A DNA stretch of 64,000 bases from Epilithonimonas xixisoli (GTDB lineage Bacteria; Bacteroidota; Bacteroidia; Flavobacteriales; Weeksellaceae). The notes beneath the pieces were generated by a model, which was not told the origin of the DNA, did not search any database, and saw nothing but the letters and a program-made list of their open reading frames with translations. Position 1 is the first letter of the stretch. Each line of letters opens with the position of its first letter. A program made the position numbers and the translations under genes. This document shows positions 54,737 to 62,047 of this stretch, piece by piece. The stretch spans positions 248,001-312,000 of the forward strand of contig NZ_SOEO01000001.1 of NCBI RefSeq assembly GCF_004365655.1. Reading direction: 5' to 3'.

Positions 54737-56077
54737 ATGGCAAAAAATACAAGACCACGCCCACAAAAGCAACCAGCGCAACCAACAGTGATTGTTCAAG
54801 ACATCAGTCTTGTTTCGCCAGACCGTGGACGAAAAGATATTCAATCACTGAAAAACTCGGTTGTAAGTGCAGAATCCATCCACTATCCAAATCGGGTTTT
54901 GCTCTATGATTTATACCACGATGTTGTCTCGATGGATGGCTTCCTGCGTGGTATCATTAACAAAAGGATTGATTCAGTACTCAATAAAAAGTTAAAGTTC
55001 ATCGATAAAGAAGGTAACGAAAATACAGAGGTTACAAAGTTGATGCGAAGCAAAGTCGGCAGACAATTGATTCGTCAAATTTTGGAGTCTATTTTCTGGG
55101 GTATCTCGGGCGTTGAATTCAAAGTGGGGGAAAAGTTTTGTTTTGAAGAAATCCAAAGAAAACACATCAAGCCGGAGAAAGGTTTGATTGCTAAAAACCA
55201 ATACAGCATTTCGAAAGAGGACGGTTTCAAAATTGACGAAATGCCATTCGTCTGGGTCATCGGTGAAAAACGAGACCTTGGACTGTTGTTGGCTTGCTCG
55301 ATGTATGCGATTTATAAGCGTGGTAACTTTGGCGACTGGGCGCAGTATGTGGAAATCTTCGGGCAACCTGTTCGAATTATGGAATATGACGCCTACGACA
55401 CGCAGACAAAGGAAGAGCTGAAAAAGATTCTGAACGAGTCTGGAAATTCATTAGCGATGATGATTCCAAAACAGGCGACTTTCCAGATGTTGGATGGCAA
55501 AGCTTCCAATGGCGACGGTAAATTGCAAGGTGGTTTTAAAGAAGCGTGTAATGAAGAAATGGCGATTGCTATTCTTGGAAATACTGAGACTACATCAGCT
55601 TCGAAATCATCTGGATATGCTCAGTCAAAAGAACACGGCGAACAACAGGACGAAATCACAGCCTCTGATTTAATATTCGTTGAAAATGAGTTGAATTCTG
55701 ATCATTTTCTAAACATTCTAAAATCTTACGGTTATGATGTTGAAGGTGGAGAATTCGAATATGAACTGGATTTGAATCTTTCCAAGCTGAAAATCAAAAT
55801 GGAAATTGATGTGGTAGTTTCGGAGAAAGTGCCAGTTGATGACGACTATTGGTATTTTACTTACGGCATTCCAAAACCGAAGAATTACGACGCTTTGAAA
55901 CGTGAAATGGAAGCGAGGAAAAACGCTAATCAGTTGCCAATCAAGGAAGAGGGTAAAACCGAAAAGCCAACAAAGGAAAAAGCCGAAAAAGAAGATTTGG
56001 CAGACTATACCAATCCAACCATCATAGACAAATTTTTCAAAAAGATGGCGGATTTTTTCGACCACGCCCGACGGTAA
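54737..56077 (+). CDS. DUF935 portal protein (Mu gp29-like)
   Basis: The 446-aa product begins MAKNTRPRPQKQPAQPTVIV, followed by DLYHDVVSMDGFLRGIINKR, FWGISGVEFKVGEKFC and EAMAIAILGN-like NEEMAIAILGNTETTSASKS, which are typical of DUF935 portals. It forms the DNA gate of the head. Near its end the codons GAT TTT TTC give T TTT TTC (56053-56059), a classic -1 slip heptamer, 6 codons before the stop. The slip leads directly into the MuF frame. Confidence 0.88.
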   Translation: MAKNTRPRPQKQPAQPTVIVQDISLVSPDRGRKDIQSLKNSVVSAESIHYPNRVLLYDLYHDVVSMDGFLRGIINKRIDSVLNKKLKFIDKEGNENTEVTKLMRSKVGRQLIRQILESIFWGISGVEFKVGEKFCFEEIQRKHIKPEKGLIAKNQYSISKEDGFKIDEMPFVWVIGEKRDLGLLLACSMYAIYKRGNFGDWAQYVEIFGQPVRIMEYDAYDTQTKEELKKILNESGNSLAMMIPKQATFQMLDGKASNGDGKLQGGFKEACNEEMAIAILGNTETTSASKSSGYAQSKEHGEQQDEITASDLIFVENELNSDHFLNILKSYGYDVEGGEFEYELDLNLSKLKIKMEIDVVVSEKVPVDDDYWYFTYGIPKPKNYDALKREMEARKNANQLPIKEEGKTEKPTKEKAEKEDLADYTNPTIIDKFFKKMADFFDHARR

Positions 56078-57027
56078 TCGGGCAAATCAATGATCTTTAT
56101 GCACAGCATTGTGAAGATTGTGGTGGACATCTGCCAGATCTTGCGCACGGTGATGATGATTGGGATGAAATCTATCTCATCATCGCTGAACAATTATTGA
56201 ATAATCCGGAAGTTCTCATCAATGCAGATTTGCATTTGAAAACAGCGGAAACACTCATCAATGCAATTAGTGCCGGATTAGTGAGCATCGGCAGCTCTGA
56301 CAATGATAATAAAGTATTGCTGGAGAAATTGAAGCAAAATATCTATCATTTTTCTGCTGCTAAATCTTTAACCCAAATGCAATATTATCGTGATGCGATG
56401 GTTGGCGATAATGGCAAGATTCTGGGAACAGCATCATTTATCAAAAAAATTGCAGATACTGGAGAGATCTTCAACAGAACCCATCTCGCAACAGAAGCGG
56501 ACAGCGCTCATATGTCTGCAATTGCCGCTTATAATTGGGAAAATATCGATTCCGAGTATATTGAATTTAGCACTGTCGGAGATAGTAGAGTAAGCCCTGA
56601 GCATAGACTTTTAGATAAATTCACGGCGTTAAAAACCGACCCTATTTGGAAAAGACTTTGGGCACCATTACGGTGGAACTGTCGTTGTAGAAATATTCCT
56701 GGGAAATCAACTACGCAAAATAATCTCACATCAGATGAAGCTTATAATGTTGTGCGAGCACAAATAAAGGACACTATATTTGAAAATAACGTTGGAATCA
56801 CGAAAGTAATTTTCAACGATAAACACCCTTATTTCATTAATTCAGACGGAAAGGAGGTTAAAATGAGTTGGCAACATTACGGACTGCCAAATCTCGATAA
56901 AATAAAAACCTATGATGACTACTCAGAAAAATGGATGGATGCGAAAGGCGTAATAACTACAGTTGATTTCACAGCCGATGCAAAAACGATTGACAAACAA
57001 CGAAAAGGCATATTAATAGACCGATGA
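56059..57027 (+). CDS. MuF (SPP1 gp7-like) minor head protein, no ATG of its own
   Basis: Coding pattern continues from 56059 in one frame with no ATG, GTG or TTG until TTG at 56197: RPRPTVIGQINDLYAQHCED, CGGHLPDLAHGDDDWDEIYL, then LHLKTAETLINAISAGLVSI. The conserved MuF core includes DSRVSPEHRLLDKF and WNCRCRNIPG. This 46-residue stretch upstream of 56197 (with HCEDCGGH) makes a -1 frameshift from the portal the best explanation, giving a portal-MuF fusion. A one-base sequencing error in T6 is the alternative. Confidence 0.75.
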   Translation, partial: RPRPTVIGQINDLYAQHCEDCGGHLPDLAHGDDDWDEIYLIIAEQLLNNPEVLINADLHLKTAETLINAISAGLVSIGSSDNDNKVLLEKLKQNIYHFSAAKSLTQMQYYRDAMVGDNGKILGTASFIKKIADTGEIFNRTHLATEADSAHMSAIAAYNWENIDSEYIEFSTVGDSRVSPEHRLLDKFTALKTDPIWKRLWAPLRWNCRCRNIPGKSTTQNNLTSDEAYNVVRAQIKDTIFENNVGITKVIFNDKHPYFINSDGKEVKMSWQHYGLPNLDKIKTYDDYSEKWMDAKGVITTVDFTADAKTIDKQRKGILIDR

Positions 57028-57584
57028 AACCAGAAGATTTTTCAAAAGAAGTTCAGAAAAAAGCCAACGAGCTGAAAGCCTACGCCGAAAATCAATTTCC
57101 GAGAAAAGCCGGAAACATTGCTCTGCGTTTTGTAAATGGAAATTTCAGAGCGCAGGGCTTCCAAGGTTCGTCATTCAAAAAATGGAAGAGCACCAAACGT
57201 GGCGGAACAATTCTCGTGAAGTCTGGAAAATTGAGAGCGGGAACATACTACACAACGCAACCGGGACAGGCAACTGTAAAAAATCATTTACCTTATGCAA
57301 AAGCGCATAACGAAGGTTTCAGCGGAACTGTGACCGTGAAAACACACACCCGAAACAAATATTCAAAAGCGAAAGTCGGGACGGGAAAATTTACCAAAAC
57401 AGGAAAGGAACGACAAAAGACAATGACGATGAAAAGCGGACAGAGCACCGTAAAATCGCACAGTCGAAAAGTAAACCTCGCCCAAAGGCAGTTCGCTCCA
57501 ACAGCTAGCAATCCAAGTCCGGTGATGAATAAAGCCATCATCCGAGAAGTGGCGAACGATATTAATTTAATAATGAAAAAATAA
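57024..57584 (+). CDS. Phage virion morphogenesis protein (Mu gpG-like)
   Basis: The 186-aa protein is strongly basic (KKWKSTKRGGTILVKSGKLR and HSRKVNLAQRQFAPTASNPS) and shows the gpG/HK97 gp10 order: helical start, LRFVNGNFRAQGFQGSSFKK, then SGKLRAGTYYTTQPGQATVK and HNEGFSGTVTV. It helps join head and tail. It overlaps the MuF stop (ATGA). Confidence 0.8.
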   Translation: MKPEDFSKEVQKKANELKAYAENQFPRKAGNIALRFVNGNFRAQGFQGSSFKKWKSTKRGGTILVKSGKLRAGTYYTTQPGQATVKNHLPYAKAHNEGFSGTVTVKTHTRNKYSKAKVGTGKFTKTGKERQKTMTMKSGQSTVKSHSRKVNLAQRQFAPTASNPSPVMNKAIIREVANDINLIMKK

Positions 57585-58099
57585 TGGATTACTTTTTCTC
57601 AAAAATATTATTAGACCTGCAAAAGCGGATTTCCAAAGAACTTCCGGTGATTCAGTTCATAGACCAAGACCTCGGACAGTTGGGACAAGAAGGCGAAAAC
57701 GGCAGACCGCCGTTGGCATATCCTGCTGTTTTGATAGATTTTCCAAATTCGGATTATTCCGAGCTCTCCAGTTCGGCTCAATTGGGAAATGTGCCAATTA
57801 CTTTTCAATTGATATTTGACAACTACAGCTCGACTTGGCACAAAGCCCCGTTGAGAGATAGAATGAAAGGTCTGGAATATCTCGATATAGAACAGAAGCT
57901 TTTTAACATTCTGAATGGCTGGCACGAGGACTATTTCACGCCACTCATCAGAACCAATGTAAAAAGCCAGAACAATAACGATATCGGACTGCGAGTTCGC
58001 CAGTTGACTTTTACCACATCTTACGAAGATTATAGCACCAGCCAAGACGAGTACAAAGAGGTAGTTTTCACGTTTAATGGTGGTTTAAAAACTAATTAA
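57584..58099 (+). CDS. Tail terminator/completion-like protein (Mu gp37 position)
   Basis: The 171-aa product overlaps the gpG-like stop by one base. It reads MDYFFSKILLDLQKRISKEL, PLAYPAVLIDFPNSDYSELS and PITFQLIFDNYSSTWHKAPL with a beta-rich C-terminus, as in tail terminators. It is the last rightward late gene. A terminator for the facing gene follows. Similarity is by shape and position. Confidence 0.55.
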   Translation: MDYFFSKILLDLQKRISKELPVIQFIDQDLGQLGQEGENGRPPLAYPAVLIDFPNSDYSELSSSAQLGNVPITFQLIFDNYSSTWHKAPLRDRMKGLEYLDIEQKLFNILNGWHEDYFTPLIRTNVKSQNNNDIGLRVRQLTFTTSYEDYSTSQDEYKEVVFTFNGGLKTN

Positions 58100-58301
58100 A
58101 CAGTGATAATTGTTCTGTGGTAGGTTTTGGAACGGGCGTTCCTTTGATGTTCATCCACTGTCTGTAGCTGATGAAAATATGATGTTTCGGAAAGTGGATT
58201 CTTAGGATATGAGTGTCCGGCACATCAGAATGCTTATACTGCTGGTACACTGATATAATGTACTGCAATCGCTTAATCTGGTTATTTCTGTTGTATGCCA
58301 T
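58092..58301 (-). CDS. Small basic phage protein with LSLFN tail
   Basis: The start at 58301 (MAYNRNNQIKRLQYIISVYQ) gives 69 aa; the frame to 58340 runs through a hairpin. It ends PVPKPTTEQLSLFN, a motif common at the ends of small phage DNA-linked proteins. It converges on the tail-terminator gene, overlapping by a few bases. It is the last gene of the leftward accessory block. The role is not known, possibly regulation of late genes. Confidence 0.55.
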   Translation of the reverse strand: MAYNRNNQIKRLQYIISVYQQYKHSDVPDTHILRIHFPKHHIFISYRQWMNIKGTPVPKPTTEQLSLFN

Positions 58302-58315
58302 TCTATCTACAAAAA

Positions 58316-58350
58316 TAAATCGCCCTGACATACGAGTCAAGGCGATTTTA
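58316..58350 (-). terminator. Hairpin before the LSLFN gene
   Basis: AATCGCC and GGCGATT surround a loop of about 16 nt with T-rich flank on plus. It sits between 58368 and the 58301 start, so it may end the upstream accessory transcript. Confidence 0.65.
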
Positions 58351-58367
58351 CTGTGCTAAAAAAAATA

Positions 58368-58670
58368 TTACATTTTTATTTCTATGGGCTCAAGATAGAT
58401 CGAGAATCTAGGATCTGCTTTTTCATCAAAAACACAGATTTGCTTATTATATCCTGTAACAACATCGCATCCAAAAATTGTTTTTAAACTATGATTGCCT
58501 GTTGGTGCTATCTTTTCAAAATAATGAAGTAATACATTATAATAAAATAAGGGAACTGCAATTTTAATACGTTCTCTTGGAACCCGTAATGTTCGCAAAG
58601 TCATAATATCACTCTCTAATTTTTTAAAGATTTCATCGATATTTTTTAAAGTATATTCTAAATTTTCCAT
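58368..58670 (-). CDS. Phage accessory protein of unknown function
   Basis: The 100-aa product starts MENLEYTLKNIDEIFKKLES and has LRVPRERIKIAVPLFYYNVL, then FGCDVVTGYNKQICVFDEKA. It is unlike any family I know. Base composition is more A+T-rich than the structural genes. It lies in the block 58.1-60.6 kb of small unlinked genes, a normal place for morons or host-defence inhibitors. Confidence 0.5.
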   Translation of the reverse strand: MENLEYTLKNIDEIFKKLESDIMTLRTLRVPRERIKIAVPLFYYNVLLHYFEKIAPTGNHSLKTIFGCDVVTGYNKQICVFDEKADPRFSIYLEPIEIKM

Positions 58671-58671
58671 A

Positions 58672-59142
58672 TTACCATTGAGTTTCTGAGCGGTCAGACA
58701 TATTCACAATCATCCAAGTTTTTGGCGTTGGTTCGAGATTGTACCAAACTTTTGCATCTTTGTTTTTATAGGTCTTGATGTCCGTTGTTTTTTCTGCTGG
58801 CTGGACTTCTTTTGTCCAAAATGCGAAAAGACTTTCGCCGTCACCTTTGGCAGATGAAAAGATGTAATTTCCGTTCAAAACTTTGTACTTCACAGTGACA
58901 CCTTTTTCGCACGGATTGCCCAATTTACAGTCCGAAATTTCCGTCTCCGATGTTCCGGCAGGAACTAAGATATAATTATAATACAAACCCTCTTTGTAGC
59001 TGTCTACCGTCTGATAATTTGGATAGATTTCTTGTGTGAAAGTTTTCGCAAATGCTTCGTCTGCGTTATTGGCTTTTTTCAGAAGCTCCACGTTTTGTCC
59101 GAAAGCAAGTCCGGAAAGGAGTAAAAACAATAATCTTTTCAT
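58672..59142 (-). CDS. Secreted protein of unknown function
   Basis: The 156-aa product has a signal peptide (MKRLLFLLLSGLAFGQ) and a mature part with a Cys pair (SDCKLGNPCEKGVTV) likely to form a disulfide in the periplasm. A host-modifying moron is possible, for example blocking superinfection. It starts at the stop of the upstream zinc-ribbon gene (one-base overlap). Confidence 0.55.
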   Translation of the reverse strand: MKRLLFLLLSGLAFGQNVELLKKANNADEAFAKTFTQEIYPNYQTVDSYKEGLYYNYILVPAGTSETEISDCKLGNPCEKGVTVKYKVLNGNYIFSSAKGDGESLFAFWTKEVQPAEKTTDIKTYKNKDAKVWYNLEPTPKTWMIVNMSDRSETQW

Positions 59143-59327
59143 TAGAATGTTTTTTTACAGTTAAGGCAAACACGCTCTGTTTTGCTGGATTTTGTCAGAC
59201 CTAATAAGATGAGTGGAAAGAAGATGATTGCACCAATGCAACCACGCCCGTATCCGAAACGCTTCTTATTATTGAGGACTATTTGAGTGCTTCCGCACTT
59301 TGGACATTTTACATCTGGAACTTTCAT
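59142..59327 (-). CDS. Small zinc-ribbon/TM protein
   Basis: The 61-aa product has CPKCGSTQIVLNNKKRFGYG, a membrane helix GCIGAIIFFPLILLGLT, and a second CLNCKKTF. Two CxxC pairs around a TM helix make a zinc ribbon split by a hydrophobic segment, as seen in small DUF-type membrane proteins in bacteria. It is linked to the secreted protein gene by overlap. Confidence 0.6.
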   Translation of the reverse strand: MKVPDVKCPKCGSTQIVLNNKKRFGYGRGCIGAIIFFPLILLGLTKSSKTERVCLNCKKTF

Positions 59328-59369
59328 TGGTTATTTTTTTCAAATTTAAATATTTCTTTCCGAAAAAAA

Positions 59370-59420
59370 TTACGGGTTTCCGTAAAATTAAAAAGACCTC
59401 ACTAATCGAGGTCTTTTATT
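59370..59420 (-). terminator. Two adjacent hairpins in the accessory block
   Basis: AAAAGACCTC/GAGGTCTTTT (59391-59420) and TTACGG/CCGTAA (59370-59385) follow one another, each with T-rich DNA downstream on minus. They separate the 59402 frame from the zinc-ribbon gene. Confidence 0.75.
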
Positions 59421-59605
59421 TTATTTAATTTATTAAGATAATGAGATTTTAGCTTTTCAAAATCATCATCCGAGAACTTGTTGTAATTTTCATTTTTCAT
59501 CTTGGAAGATGAAGCAGATTGCTTACCGCCAATAGCCACAGCAACTTGCCGAGCTGACAATTCAAATTCTTTGATTATGAAAAGGCATTTTTCCTGTGCT
59601 GTCAG
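59402..59605 (-). CDS. Small frame without ATG following a TGA, possible HTH
   Basis: Directly after TGA of the 59606-59887 gene and in the same frame, 67 codons are open: LTAQEKCLFIIKEFELSARQ, then VAVAIGGKQSASSSKMKNEN, then FSDDDFEKLKSHYLNKLNKI. The pattern looks protein-like, with an HTH-like helix pair at SARQVAVAIGGKQSASSSK. Possible starts are CTG at 59605, an internal TTG, or TGA read-through. It ends inside a terminator hairpin. Confidence 0.45.
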   Translation of the reverse strand: MTAQEKCLFIIKEFELSARQVAVAIGGKQSASSSKMKNENYNKFSDDDFEKLKSHYLNKLNKIKDLD

Positions 59606-59887
59606 TCATTTGTTGTCAAATTCAATTACACAATCAATAGCATCTTGTTTTGATGGCTTATTCTCAAACCATTTAATAACAAGCCAGTCTGTAGGTGGAT
59701 TATTAGGTAAAACATTAAAGGCGTAAACAATGTGTTTATTATCAACTGGAAATTCTTCGTTCTTGTGCCAAACGTGATAGCCTTCGGCTTCCTCTTTTGT
59801 TAGCCTATTTTTCTTTTTTGCTTCATCGATTGTAAGAACTTCGATTTTAATTTCTTTTCCGTTGTTGATAGTTTTGTAAGTTGTCAT
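59606..59887 (-). CDS. Phage accessory protein of unknown function
   Basis: The 93-aa product starts MTTYKTINNGKEIKIEVLTI and has DEAKKKNRLTKEEAEGYHVW and PTDWLVIKWFENKPSKQDAI. Acidic and Lys-rich, without a known motif. Upstream is a good A/T-rich leader to the gene starting at 60231. With the frame after its TGA it may form a read-through pair. Confidence 0.5.
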   Translation of the reverse strand: MTTYKTINNGKEIKIEVLTIDEAKKKNRLTKEEAEGYHVWHKNEEFPVDNKHIVYAFNVLPNNPPTDWLVIKWFENKPSKQDAIDCVIEFDNK

Positions 59888-59919
59888 AATATCTAGTTTT
59901 AAAGTTAAATTATTTTTTT

Positions 59920-60231
59920 TTAGAATCCTCTTAATTTTTGATTATACATCCAAACTGGAGCGCATCCGTTTACTAACATTGATTTTGGAAACCAAAGAAG
60001 GTTTTTTCTACCGTAAACTTTTTCACTTGTTGAAGTTACTCCATTTGCGGTGTAAACTTCAATTGCTACAGCTTTCTCAGTTTCTCTAACTACATTAAGA
60101 AAAATATATTCTGCGTTTTCTTTTGCATATTTCCAAGCCTTAGACAGTGCAGATGATAAATCCATAGCATACTCTTTTACCATTTTCCAAGCTGATTTGA
60201 AGATAATTGATTTGTTGAATTTAGCTTTCAT
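59920..60231 (-). CDS. Phage accessory protein of unknown function
   Basis: The 103-aa product starts MKAKFNKSIIFKSAWKMVKE and includes two lysine-rich amphipathic helices, then IFLNVVRETEKAVAIEVYTA and NLLWFPKSMLVNG. It reads from a strong promoter at 60283-60314 overlapped by an inverted repeat, so it is likely to be expressed in the lysogen or on induction. It is a candidate for a prophage-carried host-takeover or inhibitor protein. No function known. Confidence 0.55.
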   Translation of the reverse strand: MKAKFNKSIIFKSAWKMVKEYAMDLSSALSKAWKYAKENAEYIFLNVVRETEKAVAIEVYTANGVTSTSEKVYGRKNLLWFPKSMLVNGCAPVWMYNQKLRGF

Positions 60232-60282
60232 AATCTTTAGTTTAAGAATTGAGTTGGTTTCTCTCTCATTTCTAAAGCAAAG

Positions 60283-60336
60283 ATAAACCTTTATAAATTT
60301 CCGTGCAAATTTTTTACACGGAAATTTATGATTATT
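60283..60336 (-). promoter_or_regulatory. Accessory-block promoter with inverted-repeat operator
   Basis: On minus, TTTG, 20 nt, then TATCTTTG form an excellent Bacteroidota promoter, the best in the prophage. AAATTTCCGTG and CACGGAAATTT are perfect 11-bp arms separated by 11 nt and embrace the -33 region. This suggests repressor control of 60231 and the genes after it. Confidence 0.65.
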
Positions 60337-60369
60337 TTTATAACTGCTTGAAAATCAAACCAATTATTT

Positions 60370-60570
60370 TCACCCATTAGAAAGAAAACCAAACCAAAAC
60401 AAGTCCGCTAATCTCACTTCCGCACCTTCTTTCAAAGTGAAGTACAAAGTATTGTTTTTTCGTTCGTAATTCCAGCTTCTGGCGATGGCTTGACCTATGG
60501 TGCCATTTTCCAGATGACTGATAATGTCATCTATAATATAGTCTTGTGCATTGATTGTGAAATTTTGCAT
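60370..60570 (-). CDS. Small phage protein of unknown function
   Basis: The 66-aa product reads MQNFTINAQDYIIDDIISHL, ENGTIGQAIARSWNYERKNN and TLYFTLKEGAEVRLADLFWF. Small and mixed alpha/beta, without motifs I recognise. It starts 50 nt after the previous gene's terminator and precedes the promoter of the 60231 gene. Confidence 0.5.
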   Translation of the reverse strand: MQNFTINAQDYIIDDIISHLENGTIGQAIARSWNYERKNNTLYFTLKEGAEVRLADLFWFGFLSNG

Positions 60571-60601
60571 TTTGTAAATGTAATTTGTGTGAATAAAAAA
60601 A

Positions 60602-60621
60602 GGTTACGGAAATCCGTAACC
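60602..60621 (-). terminator. Perfect hairpin after the 60900 gene
   Basis: GGTTACGG and CCGTAACC around AAAT, followed on minus by T7. It ends the early operon that reads from 63.9 kb to here, isolating it from the accessory block. Confidence 0.85.
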
Positions 60622-60900
60622 TTATGCAATTTCCTTTAAAAGTGTTTTAATCTCCTTTTTAAAGACAATTAAAAACTGATTCTCTGGGCTTTGATTCTCG
60701 CCCTCTTTGGTGGCTGTGAAGGTGTGCCAGGTGCCAGCAGGCTCGCTGACCAGCATTTCTTCAACAGCTTCCCAATGGATGGGAAAGCCTTTGATTTCAT
60801 ATCCTTTCTTTTGTAGAAAATCAAAGATTTCGGTTTGCGGTATTGTCATTTTTATGTCCATTGCTACGAGGTCTGGTGGTTTTTCGGTTAGGTTTATCAT
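60622..60900 (-). CDS. Phage early protein of unknown function
   Basis: The start at 60900 gives 92 aa (MINLTEKPPDLVAMDIKMTI). A TTG start at 60906 is less likely. It has TEIFDFLQKKGYEIKGFPIH and TFTATKEGENQSPENQFLIV. No known domain. It is the last gene of the early operon, starting 3 nt after the DUF4406-like stop. Confidence 0.5.
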   Translation of the reverse strand: MINLTEKPPDLVAMDIKMTIPQTEIFDFLQKKGYEIKGFPIHWEAVEEMLVSEPAGTWHTFTATKEGENQSPENQFLIVFKKEIKTLLKEIA

Positions 60901-60902
60901 TT

Positions 60903-61220
60903 TCAAACTCGTTTTGCAAGTTCCTTTGTTCCTCTAAGCGTTTTAATGCCTAAATCAGAAGCGAGCTTATGTTCTATCATTGCGCCTCGGCTATCCGTAA
61001 AATCGTCCAGAAATAAGATAGCATCAGCCTTTACAAGAGCACCAATGCAAATCTTCATAGCATCTTCCCAAGTTACTTTCCAACTGCCTACCAACTCCAA
61101 TGGATTAAGAGCTTCAAAGCCTTGCTTTTCTATTTCTTTTTGAGCTGTCCCAAATTTGTGTGTGCATTTAATAATATCTTCGCCACTGATTTTTCCAGCG
61201 ATGTAAATTTTCTTTTTCAT
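60903..61220 (-). CDS. DUF4406-like (nucleoside deoxyribosyltransferase-fold) protein
   Basis: The 105-aa product starts MKKKIYIAGKISGEDIIKCT, then FEALNPLELVGSWKVTWEDA and ADAILFLDDFTDSRGAMIEH. IYIAGKIS plus LNP plus D-SRGA-E is the DUF4406 pattern, related to nucleoside 2-deoxyribosyltransferases. The fold suggests nucleotide binding, perhaps nucleotide metabolism or defence evasion in phages. It is in the early operon. Confidence 0.85.
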   Translation of the reverse strand: MKKKIYIAGKISGEDIIKCTHKFGTAQKEIEKQGFEALNPLELVGSWKVTWEDAMKICIGALVKADAILFLDDFTDSRGAMIEHKLASDLGIKTLRGTKELAKRV

Positions 61221-61222
61221 AA

Positions 61223-62047
61223 CTATTTTTTTGTTTTTTTTCTAAATTCTATTTCATTATTAAAAATCTTCCAAACTTCCGGGTGCGTTGATTTGGTTGT
61301 ATTCTCAAAGGCCTTGTGCAAAGCATCATCATACATTTTGCTGACATTGGTTTGCAGATTTTTGAGGAAAGCGTCATAATTGAACAGTGACTCTGATTTC
61401 TCCGTTGTCAAAACTTCCTGCTTTTTCTTTGGCTTTTCCAAGTCTCTGATAGTTTTCTCCGTGGTCATCATCTCCGATGCTTTCCGTGGTATAAAGTTTT
61501 TCTTCGGTTTCACGATGTTTTCAAACTTTTCCTGCAACATTATTGGCAAGTCAGTAAAATATTTACCTTGGCTTGGTTCCGGTTCTATGATTTTTTTTCT
61601 TTTGCTGATGAGCCTTTCACGGGTGGCAGATTTGATGTCAAGATATTGATTGCTCCAATTCATAATCTCGAAGGTGTCGCACTTGTAAACCTTACCAAAA
61701 TCGCCCTGTCTTGCCATCTTGAACATCAACACAATATCTTCCAGCGCATCGGTCTTGAATTTCTCGTAGAGGTCGCCTGCAAGAACTTGCTTCTGATAAT
61801 CTTCGAGGTCTTTTCCCGTCACTTCCAGAAAGAACTCAAGGATGCGGATGATTTCGCCAACCACGTCTTTTTTCAAGCCTTGCGTGGCAATGAGCGGACT
61901 GCTGATGATGGCATCGGAAACGGTGAGTGTTTTCTCCAGTTTCACAAGTGCATTAAAAGCCTGCCTATTCTCCGTACATCTCTGCAAGGTCATCAGTGTT
62001 GTTGGCGCTGGTTCTTGTTTTGTTGAGTTTTGCAAAGTATTTTGCAT
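61223..62047 (-). CDS. Phage early protein of unknown function (replication-linked position)
   Basis: The 274-aa product starts MQNTLQNSTKQEPAPTTLMT; starting at Met19 (61993) would shorten the 83-nt overlap with the upstream gene. It has LKKDVVGEIIRILEFFLEVT, LVMFKMARQG-like IVLMFKMARQGDFGKVYKCD and a coiled C-terminus (IRDLEKPKKKQEVLTTEKSE). Helical, Lys-rich, DNA-replication neighbourhood, like DUF6633-type proteins. The role is not known. Confidence 0.5.
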   Translation of the reverse strand: MQNTLQNSTKQEPAPTTLMTLQRCTENRQAFNALVKLEKTLTVSDAIISSPLIATQGLKKDVVGEIIRILEFFLEVTGKDLEDYQKQVLAGDLYEKFKTDALEDIVLMFKMARQGDFGKVYKCDTFEIMNWSNQYLDIKSATRERLISKRKKIIEPEPSQGKYFTDLPIMLQEKFENIVKPKKNFIPRKASEMMTTEKTIRDLEKPKKKQEVLTTEKSESLFNYDAFLKNLQTNVSKMYDDALHKAFENTTKSTHPEVWKIFNNEIEFRKKTKK

